64,000 bases of DNA from Streptomyces sp. ISL-36 (GTDB lineage Bacteria; Actinomycetota; Actinomycetes; Streptomycetales; Streptomycetaceae). The stretch spans positions 1-64,000 of the forward strand of contig NZ_JAGGOS010000113.1 of the NCBI RefSeq assembly GCF_018614205.1. The letters run 5' to 3'. Made by a program: the position numbers and the translations under genes. Shown here piece after piece: positions 18,248 to 26,052 of the stretch. Position 1 is the first letter of the stretch, and every line of letters begins with the position of its first letter. Below the pieces are notes generated by a model, which had not been told where the DNA came from, made no database searches, and saw only the letters and a list, made by a program, of their open reading frames with translations.

Positions 18248-19162
18248 TCAGACCTGCTGGCCGGAGAGGCGCTCGACGGCGCGCAGCAGGGCCGAGTGGT
18301 CCAGGCCACCGTCGCCCTGCGCACGCAGGGAGGCGACGAGCTGGGCGACGACGGCGCCGACCGGGAGGGCCGCGCCGACGTTGCGGGCGGCGTCGGTGAC
18401 GATGCCCATGTCCTTGTGGTGCAGGTCGATCCGGAAGCCGGGCTTGAAGTCCCGGTTCAGGAAGTTGTCCTTCTTGCGGGTCAGCACGGTGGAGCCGGCC
18501 AGACCGCCGTTGAGGACGTCCAGGGCGGCCTGGAGGTTCACGCCGGACTTCTCGAGGAAGACGACGGCCTCGGCGCAGGCCTGGATGTTGACCGCGACGA
18601 TGAGCTGGTTGGCCGCCTTCACCGTCTGGCCGGAGCCGTGAGGGCCGCACAGGACGATGGTCTTGCCGAGCGCCTCGAGGATCGGCAGGGCCTCGTCGAA
18701 GTCGGCCTGCTCGCCACCCACCATGATCGACAGGACGGCCTCGATGGCGCCGGCCTCGCCGCCGGAGACGGGCGCGTCGATGACGCGGATGCCCTTCTCC
18801 TTGGCGTTCTTCGCCAGGTCGACGGAGGTCTGCGGGGTGATCGACGACATGTCGATGATCAGCGCGCCCTGCTTGGCGTTCTCCAGGATGCCCTCGGGGC
18901 CGTAGGAGATCGCCTCGACCTGCGGGGAGGCGGGCACCATCGTGATGACCACGTCGGCGTCCCTGACGGCCTCGGCGATCGACGCGGCGACCGTGCCGCC
19001 GGCCGCCGCGAGGCGGTCCAGCTTGTCCTGCTCCAGGGTGAAGCCGGTGACGGAGTAGCCCGCCTTGATCAGGTTCTCGGACATGGGCGAGCCCATGATG
19101 CCGAGACCGATCCACGCAACCGTCGGGCGGGTGGGCTGGGAGGAATCAGCGAGATTGCTCAT
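18248..19162 (-). CDS. glxR: Tartronate semialdehyde reductase (2-hydroxy-3-oxopropionate reductase)
   Basis: 304 residues of the beta-hydroxyacid dehydrogenase family. The Rossmann motif GLGIMGSPM is at 19-27, the substrate signature DAPVSGGEAGA follows in the middle, and the catalytic Lys is in SGQTVKAANQ. It reduces tartronate semialdehyde to D-glycerate with NAD(P)H, the step after Gcl. It is the second gene of an operon with hyi (41-nt gap), driven by the promoter upstream of hyi. ATG at 19160-19162 is chosen by conserved length and a GAGAGG upstream. Confidence 0.92.
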   Translation of the reverse strand: MSNLADSSQPTRPTVAWIGLGIMGSPMSENLIKAGYSVTGFTLEQDKLDRLAAAGGTVAASIAEAVRDADVVITMVPASPQVEAISYGPEGILENAKQGALIIDMSSITPQTSVDLAKNAKEKGIRVIDAPVSGGEAGAIEAVLSIMVGGEQADFDEALPILEALGKTIVLCGPHGSGQTVKAANQLIVAVNIQACAEAVVFLEKSGVNLQAALDVLNGGLAGSTVLTRKKDNFLNRDFKPGFRIDLHHKDMGIVTDAARNVGAALPVGAVVAQLVASLRAQGDGGLDHSALLRAVERLSGQQV

Positions 19163-19203
19163 GATGGGGGTGCCTCTCGAAAACTGGTGGTACGGGGAGG
19201 AGG

Positions 19204-20037
19204 TCAGCGGGCCGCGCGGGCCTCGGCCGGGAGCCACTCGAAGGACGCGGCGGCGTCGGCGGCCTTGTACTCCAGGCCGACCCAGCCGTCGTAGCCGGCC
19301 TTCTTGAGCTCGTCGAGGAGCTGCTCGAGCGGCAGGTCGCCGGTGCCCGGCGCGCCACGGCCCGGGTTGTCGGCGATCTGGACATGGCCGGTCTTGTCGG
19401 CGTACCGGGCGATGACCTGGCTGACGTCCTCGCCGTTCATCGACAGGTGGTAGATGTCGAGGAGGAACTTGGCGTTGCCGAGCCCGGTGGCCGCGTTGAC
19501 CTTGTCGACGACCTCGATCGCGGAGGGGGCGCTCACCAGCGGGTAGAGCGGCGACTCCGGCTTGTTCAGGGTCTCGATCAGCAGGATCGCGCCGATCCGG
19601 TCGGCCGCGCGGGCGGCCAGGACCAGGTTCTCCAGGGCGAGGGTGTCCTGGATCTGCGGGTCGACACCGTCGACGCGGTTGCCGTAGAGCGCGTTGAGCG
19701 CCTTGCAGCCGACCGAGGCGGCGAAGTCGGCCGCCACCTCGATGTTGGCGCGGAAGCGGTCCGACTCCTCACCGGGCACGGAGAGCGCGCCGCGGTCGGG
19801 ACCCGGCAGCTGCCCGGCGTAGAAGTTCAGGCCCACCAGCTGGGTGCCGGCGTCGTCCAGAGCCTTCTTGAGGGCGTCGAGCTCGCTCTGGTCGGGGGTG
19901 GCGGTGTCGATCCAGGGCCACCACAGCTCGACCGCGGTGAAGCCCGCCGCGGCGGCGGCCGCGGGGCGCTCCAGGAGCGGGAGTTCCGTGAAGAGGATCG
20001 ACAGGTTCACATCGAAGCGCTGGTCCGTGTATCCCAT
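19204..20037 (-). CDS. hyi: Hydroxypyruvate isomerase
   Basis: 277 residues, a TIM-barrel xylose-isomerase-like enzyme. Metal-binding/catalytic Glu residues are seen in ILLIETLNKPE and in VGLEYKA, with the intervening LLDIYHLSMNGED and HVQIADNPGRGAPGTG. It interconverts hydroxypyruvate and tartronate semialdehyde. ATG at 20035-20037 follows GGAAGGAG, which itself overlaps the downstream AllR-type site. It is first in the hyi-glxR operon and shares the exact 15-bp palindrome with gcl. Confidence 0.92.
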   Translation of the reverse strand: MGYTDQRFDVNLSILFTELPLLERPAAAAAAGFTAVELWWPWIDTATPDQSELDALKKALDDAGTQLVGLNFYAGQLPGPDRGALSVPGEESDRFRANIEVAADFAASVGCKALNALYGNRVDGVDPQIQDTLALENLVLAARAADRIGAILLIETLNKPESPLYPLVSAPSAIEVVDKVNAATGLGNAKFLLDIYHLSMNGEDVSQVIARYADKTGHVQIADNPGRGAPGTGDLPLEQLLDELKKAGYDGWVGLEYKAADAAASFEWLPAEARAAR

Positions 20038-20052
20038 GAGGGGCGGCGCTCC

Positions 20053-20117
20053 TTCCGTATTGCGGAAGTAAGTTTCTGTCTGACGGAATGTTGCACGGAG
20101 GGGCGGCGGGGTGTCAA
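20053..20117 (-). promoter_or_regulatory. hyi-glxR promoter with doublet AllR-type operator
   Basis: Minus strand: -35 TTGACA (20112-20117), 18-bp spacer, -10 CAACAT (20088-20093). Operator sites are the palindrome at 20053-20067, which is identical to the gcl site read from the other strand, and TTCTGTCTGACGGAA at 20074-20088, with 21-bp spacing. About 36 bp of this element nearly match the gcl control region. Confidence 0.75.
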
Positions 20118-20175
20118 GAGGGTCCGGCAGCTCAGGGCTGCCGTGGGCCGACTCCCGGCCAGTAGCGTGGGGGCC

Positions 20176-20439
20176 ATGGTGCGTTTGAAAGTGGAGTTCA
20201 CGACGGAGCCGTTCGACCTGGACGAGGCGCCGGCGCACGCGATCGTGGCCCGTGAGGTCATCCAGGCGGCCGAACTGGACGCGGTGGACGTCGGCCCGTT
20301 CGGCAACACGGCGGAAGGGGGCGCCGACGAGGTGCTCACCGCCGTCGACGCGCTGCTGCGCAAGGCCCTGGCGGCCGGCGCCACCCGCGTCTCCCTCCAG
20401 GTCAATGTGATCGACGGTGCCGGGGAGGGCGAGAAGTGA
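20176..20439 (+). CDS. Thiamine-binding DUF77/MTH1187-like small protein
   Basis: 87 residues with the pattern of the MTH1187/YkoF-like DUF77 family, a ferredoxin-like fold: VEFTTEPFDL, then VGPFGNTAEG, then ALAAGATRVSLQVNVI. Members bind thiamine or related pyrimidines. Leaderless start: TAGCGT at 20163-20168 is 7 nt before ATG 20176. It overlaps the next gene by 4 nt (coupled). A thiamine sensor near gcl would make sense because Gcl needs thiamine diphosphate, but this is inference. Confidence 0.6.
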   Translation: MVRLKVEFTTEPFDLDEAPAHAIVAREVIQAAELDAVDVGPFGNTAEGGADEVLTAVDALLRKALAAGATRVSLQVNVIDGAGEGEK

Positions 20440-20822
20440 ACGAACATCCCCTGGTCGCCGCGGTGAAGCCGCTGGCCGACGCGATGGGTGCGGAGATACT
20501 GGGCCCCGAGCAGGCCGAGGGTGACGACGTGATCCTCGCCTGGGAGGGCGAGGACGTGCTCGCCGTACGGCTGCCGCAGCTGTCCGAATCGCTCGATCAC
20601 ATTCTGGCCGCGATGGAGCGGCGGCACGGCATGCCACTCGCCGAGCTGGACCGCAAGGCCAAGCAGGAGGCCGTCCGCTTGCTGGAGGCACGCGGTGCCT
20701 TCTCTGTACGCCATGGAGTGGAGACGGTGGCGGGGGCACTCGGCGTCAGTCGGTTCACTGTGTACAACTACCTGAACAGGGAGACCGCTCTGAACAGGGA
20801 AAAGACGGCCGAGAACGGCTAG
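20436..20822 (+). CDS. Small helix-turn-helix protein with YheO-type HTH_22 end
   Basis: 128 residues, GTG start overlapping the stop of the DUF77 gene. The C-terminal half, LLEARGAFSVRHGVETVAGA then LGVSRFTVYNYLN, matches the HTH_22 DNA-binding domain of YheO/DauR-type regulators, but the PAS-like sensor domain of those proteins is absent. The N-terminal half is short and acidic. It lies directly upstream of the uraD operon, separated by a terminator. It may sense its signal through the coupled DUF77 protein. It is one candidate for the unknown regulator of the TCAACA-N3-TGTTGA sites. Confidence 0.6.
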   Translation: MNEHPLVAAVKPLADAMGAEILGPEQAEGDDVILAWEGEDVLAVRLPQLSESLDHILAAMERRHGMPLAELDRKAKQEAVRLLEARGAFSVRHGVETVAGALGVSRFTVYNYLNRETALNREKTAENG

Positions 20823-20840
20823 TTGATCATGCGTGACCAT

Positions 20841-20876
20841 AAGCCGTCGTCCGGATGTCGGGACGACGGCTTTTGT
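20841..20876 (+). terminator. Rho-independent terminator
   Basis: 12-bp perfect stem (AAGCCGTCGTCC at 20841-20852, complement at 20861-20872, 8-nt loop) followed by TT. It ends the DUF77-HTH operon and separates it from the uraD promoter. Confidence 0.85.
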
Positions 20877-20888
20877 GTGGCCGAGTTT

Positions 20889-20929
20889 TCAACAAAGTGT
20901 TGACGTGGTGTTGCGGGAGGGCGTTAGCT
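20889..20929 (+). promoter_or_regulatory. uraD operon promoter with TCAACA-N3-TGTTGA operator
   Basis: The palindrome TCAACAAAGTGTTGA is at 20889-20903. Its right arm overlaps the -35 TTGACG (20900-20905); 18 bp later is TTAGCT (20924-20929) as -10. Layout is the same as at katA, which argues for one shared repressor. Confidence 0.72.
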
Positions 20930-20978
20930 ATCCGCAGCCCGTCCGACGCACAGCGAAAAACAGCCACGGAGGCTTCCC

Positions 20979-21500
20979 GTGACTTCAGGTACGACACCGG
21001 GCCTCACCCGGTTCAACACCTCGGCGGACAGCGACGCTGTCGCCGCGCTCCACGAGGTGTGCTCCAGCTCGGCGTGGGGGAGCAAGATTCTCGCCCAGCG
21101 CCCGTACACCACCGCCGAAGCCCTCTTCCGCGCCAGCGACGCCGCCATGGCCGAGCTGACCGCCGAGGATCTGGCCGAGGCGATGGCGGGCCACCCGCCG
21201 ATCGGTCGTCCGAAGGCCGGGGACCCGACCTCCTCCCGCGAGCAGAGCGGGATGGCCGGGGCCTCCGAGGCGCTCAAGGCCGAGATGCTCGAACTCAACC
21301 TGGCCTACCAGGACAAGTTCGGTCATGTCTTCCTGATCTGCGCCACCGGCAAGACCGGCGAGCAGATGCGCGACGCGGTCCGGGAACGGATCGAGCACTC
21401 GCCCGAGCAGGAGCGGGAGATCGTCCGCACCGAACTGGGCAAGATCAACCGCATCCGGCTCACCCGTCTCGTAGAGACCGTCGAGGAAGAGAACGCATGA
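20979..21500 (+). CDS. uraD: OHCU decarboxylase
   Basis: 173 residues. It decarboxylates 2-oxo-4-hydroxy-4-carboxy-5-ureidoimidazoline to S-allantoin, the last step of urate conversion. The active-site signature HPPIGRPKAG near residue 72 and the following SSREQSGM are present. GTG 20979 has GGAGG 8 nt upstream. The stop overlaps the uraH start (ATGA). First gene of uraD-uraH-urate oxidase, then purine permease. Confidence 0.93.
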   Translation: MTSGTTPGLTRFNTSADSDAVAALHEVCSSSAWGSKILAQRPYTTAEALFRASDAAMAELTAEDLAEAMAGHPPIGRPKAGDPTSSREQSGMAGASEALKAEMLELNLAYQDKFGHVFLICATGKTGEQMRDAVRERIEHSPEQEREIVRTELGKINRIRLTRLVETVEEENA

Positions 21501-21886
21501 GCACCGACACCACCGCCTCGGTGTCCACCCACATCCTGGACACCAGCGTCGGCCGCCCCGCCGAGGGCGTGACCATCACGCTCGCGGCCCGTAGCGGCTT
21601 CGACGCGGAGTGGGTCGCGCTGGGTGGCTCGGCCACCGACGCGGACGGGCGCTGCAAGGACCTGCCGGCGCTGCCGGAGGGAACGACCCACGTACGTCTC
21701 GACTTCGAGACCGAGGCGTACTTCTCCAAGAAGCAAGCCGAGGCGCAGCAGGACGCCCCCCGCGTAAGGGACAGCGGTGCGTTCTTCCCGGAGGTGGCGA
21801 TCACGTTCGCCGTCACGCCGGGCGAGCACTACCACGTACCGCTGCTGCTCAACCCGTTCGGCTACTCCGTTTACCGAGGGAGCTAG
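21497..21886 (+). CDS. uraH: 5-hydroxyisourate hydrolase (transthyretin-like)
   Basis: 129 residues. It hydrolyses 5-hydroxyisourate, the product of urate oxidase, to OHCU. The N-terminal STHILDTSVGRPA and the C-terminal YRGS tetrapeptide, both diagnostic of HIU hydrolases versus transthyretin, are present. ATG overlaps the uraD stop by 4 nt. Only 5 nt separate it from urate oxidase. Confidence 0.94.
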   Translation: MSTDTTASVSTHILDTSVGRPAEGVTITLAARSGFDAEWVALGGSATDADGRCKDLPALPEGTTHVRLDFETEAYFSKKQAEAQQDAPRVRDSGAFFPEVAITFAVTPGEHYHVPLLLNPFGYSVYRGS

Positions 21887-21891
21887 CAGAC

Positions 21892-22815
21892 ATGCCCACG
21901 ATTCTCGGCCAGAACCAGTACGGCAAAGCAGAGAACCGCGTCGTCAAGATCACGCGGGACGGCGACACCCACCACATCAAGGACCTGAACGTCTCCGTCG
22001 CCCTCTCCGGCGACCTCGACGACGTCCACCTCTCGGGCTCCAACGCCCACTGCCTGCCCACCGACACGACGAAGAACACCGTATTCGCCTTCGCCAAGGA
22101 GTACGGGATCGAGTCGGCCGAGCAGTTCGGCATCCACCTGGCGCGTCACTTCGTAACCAGCCAGGAGCCGATCCACCGGGCGCGGATCCGGATCGAGGAG
22201 TACGCCTGGGAGCGCATCGCGACCTCGGACGCCAACTCCAAGTTCATCGGCTCCGACGAGGTGAACCACTCCTTCGTCCGTCAGGGCCAGGAGACCCGGG
22301 TCACCCAGATCACGTACGACGGTGAGAAGTGGGAGGTCATCTCCGGCCTCAAGGACCTCGTCGTGATGAACTCCACCAACTCGGAGTTCTGGGGCTACAT
22401 CAAGGACAAGTACACGACGCTGCAGGAGGCGTACGACCGCATCCTGGCCACGCAGGTGTCCGGTCGCTGGCGCTTCAACTGGAGCGACGACGACCAGCGG
22501 ATGCCCAACTGGGAGAAGTCGTACACCGAGACGAAGAAGCACATGCTGCAGGCCTTCGCCGAGACGTACTCCCTCTCGCTGCAGCAGACGCTGTACCAGA
22601 TGGCCTCGCGCATCATCAACCACCGTTCGGAGATCGACGAGGTCCGCTTCTCGCTCCCGAACAAGCACCACTTCCTGGTGGACCTGGAGCCCTTCGGGCT
22701 CAAGAACGACAACGAGGTCTACTACGCCGCCGACCGCATGTACGGCCTCATCGAGGCCACGGTGCTGCGTGACGGAGCCACGGCTCAGATCCCGGTCGAC
22801 ATGACCAACCTCTAA
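21892..22815 (+). CDS. Urate oxidase (uricase)
   Basis: 307 residues. Cofactor-free oxidase converting urate, O2 and water to 5-hydroxyisourate and H2O2. The charge-relay Lys (YGKAENRV, residue 11) and Thr (PTDTTKNTVFAFAK, near 57) are visible, together with NSTNSEFWGY and SGRWRFNW. ATG 21892 is chosen over longer frames because it follows uraH by 5 nt, has GGGAG upstream and begins the conserved domain. Third gene of the urate operon; its H2O2 links it to catalase. Confidence 0.95.
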   Translation: MPTILGQNQYGKAENRVVKITRDGDTHHIKDLNVSVALSGDLDDVHLSGSNAHCLPTDTTKNTVFAFAKEYGIESAEQFGIHLARHFVTSQEPIHRARIRIEEYAWERIATSDANSKFIGSDEVNHSFVRQGQETRVTQITYDGEKWEVISGLKDLVVMNSTNSEFWGYIKDKYTTLQEAYDRILATQVSGRWRFNWSDDDQRMPNWEKSYTETKKHMLQAFAETYSLSLQQTLYQMASRIINHRSEIDEVRFSLPNKHHFLVDLEPFGLKNDNEVYYAADRMYGLIEATVLRDGATAQIPVDMTNL

Positions 22816-22888
22816 GCGGCACTGAGTGGCTGCCCCCGCCCGCCCGCAGTCGGACGGGGGCCGCCACCAGACCGGAGGGAACCCTTCC

Positions 22889-24289
22889 ATGGCACAGCCT
22901 GCATCGGGGCCGGCAACAGCTGAAGGCCCGTGTTCCACCTCGCAGGAGTCCCCGGTCCACCCCGTGGACGAAAAACTTCCTGCCTCGCGGCTCGTACCCG
23001 CCGCGCTCCAGCACATCGCCGCCATGTACGCGGGCGTTGTCACCCCTCCGCTGATCATCGGCCAGGCCGTCGGTCTGGACGCCGCCGGCATGACCCGTCT
23101 GATCGCCGCGAGCCTGCTCATCGCCGGCTGCGCCACGATCCTGCAGACCATCGGCGCCGGGCGGTTCGCCGGAAACCGGCTCCCGTTCGTCAACGCGGCC
23201 TCGTCCGCCGGCATCGCACCGATGCTCGCGATCGCCGAGACCAGCTCCCCGGGCCACCAGCTCCCCGCCATCTACGGCGCGGTGATGGTCGCCGGAGTCT
23301 TCTGCCTCGCCGTCGGCCCCTTCTTCGGGCGCCTCCTCCGCTTCTTCCCGCCGCTCGTCACCGGCGTCGTGATCACGCTCATCGGGGTCACCCTGATGCC
23401 CGTACCCGTGAGCTGGGCGCAGGGCGGCAACAAGGAGGCCGCCGACTTCGGCGCCACGAAGTACCTCGCGCTCGCCGCCTTCACGCTCGTCGTGATCCTG
23501 CTCTTCCAGCGCTTCGGCCGGGGCTTCGTCAAGCAGATCGCCCTGCTGCTCGGCCTGTTCATCGGCACACTCGCCGCGATCCCCTTCGGGATGGCCGACT
23601 TCACGTCGCTGCGCGAGGCGCCCGTCGCCGCGCTGCCCGCTCCCTTCGCCTTCGGCGCACCGGAGTTCCAGCCCGCCGCGATCCTCTCCCTGTGCATCGT
23701 GATGCTCGTCCTGATGACCGAGTCCAGCGCCGGCATGCTCGCCCTCGGCGAGATCTGCGAGCGCCGGAGCGACGGCCGGACGATCACCCGCGGTCTGCGG
23801 ACCGACGGCATCGCCACCCTGCTCGGCCCCGTCTTCGGCGGTTTCCCGACCTCGGCCTTCGCCCAGAACGTCGGCGTGGTCTCGCTGACCCGGGTCCGCT
23901 CCCGCTACGTCGTCGCCGTCGCCGGTGGCGCCCTGCTGGTCCTCGGTGCCTTCCCGGTCCTCGGCGCGGTCGTCTCCATGGTCCCGATGCCCGTCCTCGG
24001 CGGTGCCGGCATCGTCCTCTTCGGTTCGATCGCGGTCAGCGGTATCCGTACGCTCTCCGAAGCCGGACTCGACGACAGCTCCAACATCATCCTGGTGGCC
24101 GTGGCGCTCGGAGCGGGCATCATCCCGCTCGCCGCACCCACCTTCTACGCCGACTTCCCGGCCTGGGCACAGACCGTGCTCGGCTCCGGCATCAGCGCCG
24201 GTGCGCTCGTCGCGGTCGCGCTCAACCTGTTCTTCCACCATCTCGGCACCCGGAGCCGTCACGCGGCTCCGGCACTCAAATCCTCCTAG
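22889..24289 (+). CDS. NCS2 family purine (urate/xanthine) permease
   Basis: 466 residues, about 14 helices. The nucleobase-cation symporter-2 pattern is clear: LQHIAAMYAGVVTPPLIIG near the start, TESSAGMLALGE in the helix 8 region, and MPVLGGAGIVLFG in helix 10. ATG 22889 has GGAGGG upstream. It follows urate oxidase by 73 nt, most likely in the same operon. The position suggests uptake of urate or xanthine. Confidence 0.9.
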   Translation: MAQPASGPATAEGPCSTSQESPVHPVDEKLPASRLVPAALQHIAAMYAGVVTPPLIIGQAVGLDAAGMTRLIAASLLIAGCATILQTIGAGRFAGNRLPFVNAASSAGIAPMLAIAETSSPGHQLPAIYGAVMVAGVFCLAVGPFFGRLLRFFPPLVTGVVITLIGVTLMPVPVSWAQGGNKEAADFGATKYLALAAFTLVVILLFQRFGRGFVKQIALLLGLFIGTLAAIPFGMADFTSLREAPVAALPAPFAFGAPEFQPAAILSLCIVMLVLMTESSAGMLALGEICERRSDGRTITRGLRTDGIATLLGPVFGGFPTSAFAQNVGVVSLTRVRSRYVVAVAGGALLVLGAFPVLGAVVSMVPMPVLGGAGIVLFGSIAVSGIRTLSEAGLDDSSNIILVAVALGAGIIPLAAPTFYADFPAWAQTVLGSGISAGALVAVALNLFFHHLGTRSRHAAPALKSS

Positions 24290-24337
24290 GGTCCTGCCGT
24301 GCCCACACCACCGCAGAGGAATGAAGGAACCACCGCC

Positions 24338-25726
24338 ATGGCAGCACCTTCGGCAGCCCAGCGCATCGTCATCGAGAACTGTGCGATCGCGACCGTAGAC
24401 GCCAACGACACCGAGTACGCCTCCGGGTACCTGGTCGTCGCCGGCAACAAGATCGAGTCCATCGGCGCCGGCAAGGCGCCCGAGGGCCTGGAGAACGTGG
24501 TCCGCAGGATCGACGCCACCGGTCATCTGGTGACGCCCGGTCTGATCAACACGCACCACCACTTCTATCAGTGGATCACCCGGGGCCTGGCCACCGACCA
24601 CAACCTCTTCAACTGGCTGGTCGCGCTCTACCCGACCTGGGCCCGTATCGACGAGTCGATGGTCCGCGTCGCCGCCCAGGGTTCGCTGGCCATGATGGCC
24701 CGCGGCGGTGTCACCACCGCCATGGACCACCACTACGTCTACCCGAAGAACTCCGGCGACCTGTCGGGCGCCATCATCGGCGCCGCCTCCGACATGGGCG
24801 TTCGCTTCACCCTCGCCCGCGGTTCGATGGACAGGAGCGAGAAGGACGGCTTCCTTCCGCCGGACTTCGCCGTCGAGACCACCGAGGGCGCGCTCGCCGC
24901 GACCGAGGAGACGGTGAAGAAGTTCCACGACGCCTCCTTCGACGCGATGACCCAGGTCGCCGTCGCCCCCTGCTCCCCGTTCTCCGTCTCCACCGAGCTG
25001 CTCAAGCAGGGTGCCGAACTCGCCCGCCGCCTCGGCGTGCGGATGCACACCCACGGCTCGGAGACCGTGGAGGAGGAGAAGTTCTGCCACGAGCTCTTCG
25101 GCATGGGCCCGACCGACTACTTCGAGTCCACCGGCTTCCTCGGCCAGGACGTGTGGATGGCGCACTGCGTCCACATGAACGACTCCGACATCGCCGCCTT
25201 CGCCCGTACGAAGACCGGTGTCGCGCACTGCCCCTCCTCCAACGCGCGTCTTGCCGCCGGCATCGCCCGGGTCCCCGACATGCTCAAGGCGGGCGTCCCG
25301 GTCGGCCTCGGTGTCGACGGCACCGCCTCCAACGAGTCGGGCGAGCTCCACACCGAACTGCGCAACGCGCTTCTCATCAACCGGCTCGGTGCCCACCGTG
25401 AGGGCGCGCTCAACGCCCGCCAGGCGCTGCGCCTCGGTACGTACGGTGGCGCCGAGGTCCTCGGCCGCGCCGACTCGATCGGTTCGCTGGAGGCCGGCAA
25501 GCTGGCCGACTTCGTCCTCTGGAAGATCGACGGCCTCGGCCACTCCTCGATCGCCGACCCGGTGACCGCGATCGTCTTCGGCGCCGCCGCCCCGGTGACG
25601 GCCTCGTTCGTCAACGGCAAGCAGATCGTCGAGAACAACCGCCTGCTGTTCGCGGACGAAGAGGCGATCGCCCGCGACGCACGCGCGGAGGCCCAGCGCC
25701 TGGCCCGGATCACGGCCCAGGGCTGA
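24338..25726 (+). CDS. 8-oxoguanine/guanine deaminase-type amidohydrolase
   Basis: 462 residues of the metal-dependent amidohydrolase superfamily (COG0402). Metal ligands are in NTHHHFYQW (HxH), RMHTHGSETVEEEKF, MAHCVHMND and GVDGTASNES (Asp). The HHHFYQ and MDHHYVYP segments match bacterial 8-oxoguanine deaminases, which yield urate from 8-oxoguanine; plain guanine (to xanthine) or isoguanine activity is possible. The upstream NCS2 permease and downstream NCS2 permease place it in purine salvage/degradation. ATG 24338 has AAGGA upstream; a GTG at 24299 is an alternative. Confidence 0.82.
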   Translation: MAAPSAAQRIVIENCAIATVDANDTEYASGYLVVAGNKIESIGAGKAPEGLENVVRRIDATGHLVTPGLINTHHHFYQWITRGLATDHNLFNWLVALYPTWARIDESMVRVAAQGSLAMMARGGVTTAMDHHYVYPKNSGDLSGAIIGAASDMGVRFTLARGSMDRSEKDGFLPPDFAVETTEGALAATEETVKKFHDASFDAMTQVAVAPCSPFSVSTELLKQGAELARRLGVRMHTHGSETVEEEKFCHELFGMGPTDYFESTGFLGQDVWMAHCVHMNDSDIAAFARTKTGVAHCPSSNARLAAGIARVPDMLKAGVPVGLGVDGTASNESGELHTELRNALLINRLGAHREGALNARQALRLGTYGGAEVLGRADSIGSLEAGKLADFVLWKIDGLGHSSIADPVTAIVFGAAAPVTASFVNGKQIVENNRLLFADEEAIARDARAEAQRLARITAQG

Positions 25727-26052
25727 CCCACCCCAGGAGTCCGACCGAGGGGGACGGCCCTCGGTCGGTCGCCACGGACCCGAGCGGGGCCCGTGGCCGG
25801 CCGGACGGGGGGTGTCCGTACGAAAAGAGGTACGGCGCCCCCCGGACGGTCGATATGTGTCCACCCTCCCCGGACACACCACGCACGGCACCCCCAGGCC
25901 TACGCGACCACCCGAAGAAAGCACCGCCCCCACGCAGCACCCCGCATTTCCTCATGAGCCGCACTCCGTGAGGCGCACCATCCGCAAGCACTTCGCACCA
26001 CCTCCCTGACATCCGCGTCACCGCCGACGCGTAACCGACCGGAGGAACCGCC
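25727..26052. other. 326-bp intergenic stretch with hairpins
   Basis: Between the deaminase and the second permease. It holds a hairpin after the deaminase (25741-25768), a CCGTAC/GTACGG pair (25816-25821, 25830-25835) and a TGTGTCC/GGACACA pair (25856-25862, 25872-25878). It shows no coding signal and no purine riboswitch core that I recognise. The second permease probably has its own promoter here. Confidence 0.5.
25741..25768 (+). terminator. Hairpin after the deaminase gene
   Basis: 11-bp perfect stem (CCGACCGAGGG at 25741-25751, complement at 25758-25768, 6-nt loop), 14 nt after the deaminase stop. No T-run. Confidence 0.6.

Noticed and set aside
22748..25933. A 1061-codon open frame on the minus strand opposite the purine permease and deaminase genes
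   Set aside because: Its composition is that of an antisense shadow in GC-rich DNA (Asp/Glu/Arg/Gly-rich, no domains), while the plus-strand genes have clear motifs.
25727..26052. Purine riboswitch before the second NCS2 permease
   Set aside because: Hairpins are present but I could not find the conserved purine aptamer core or the three-way junction.
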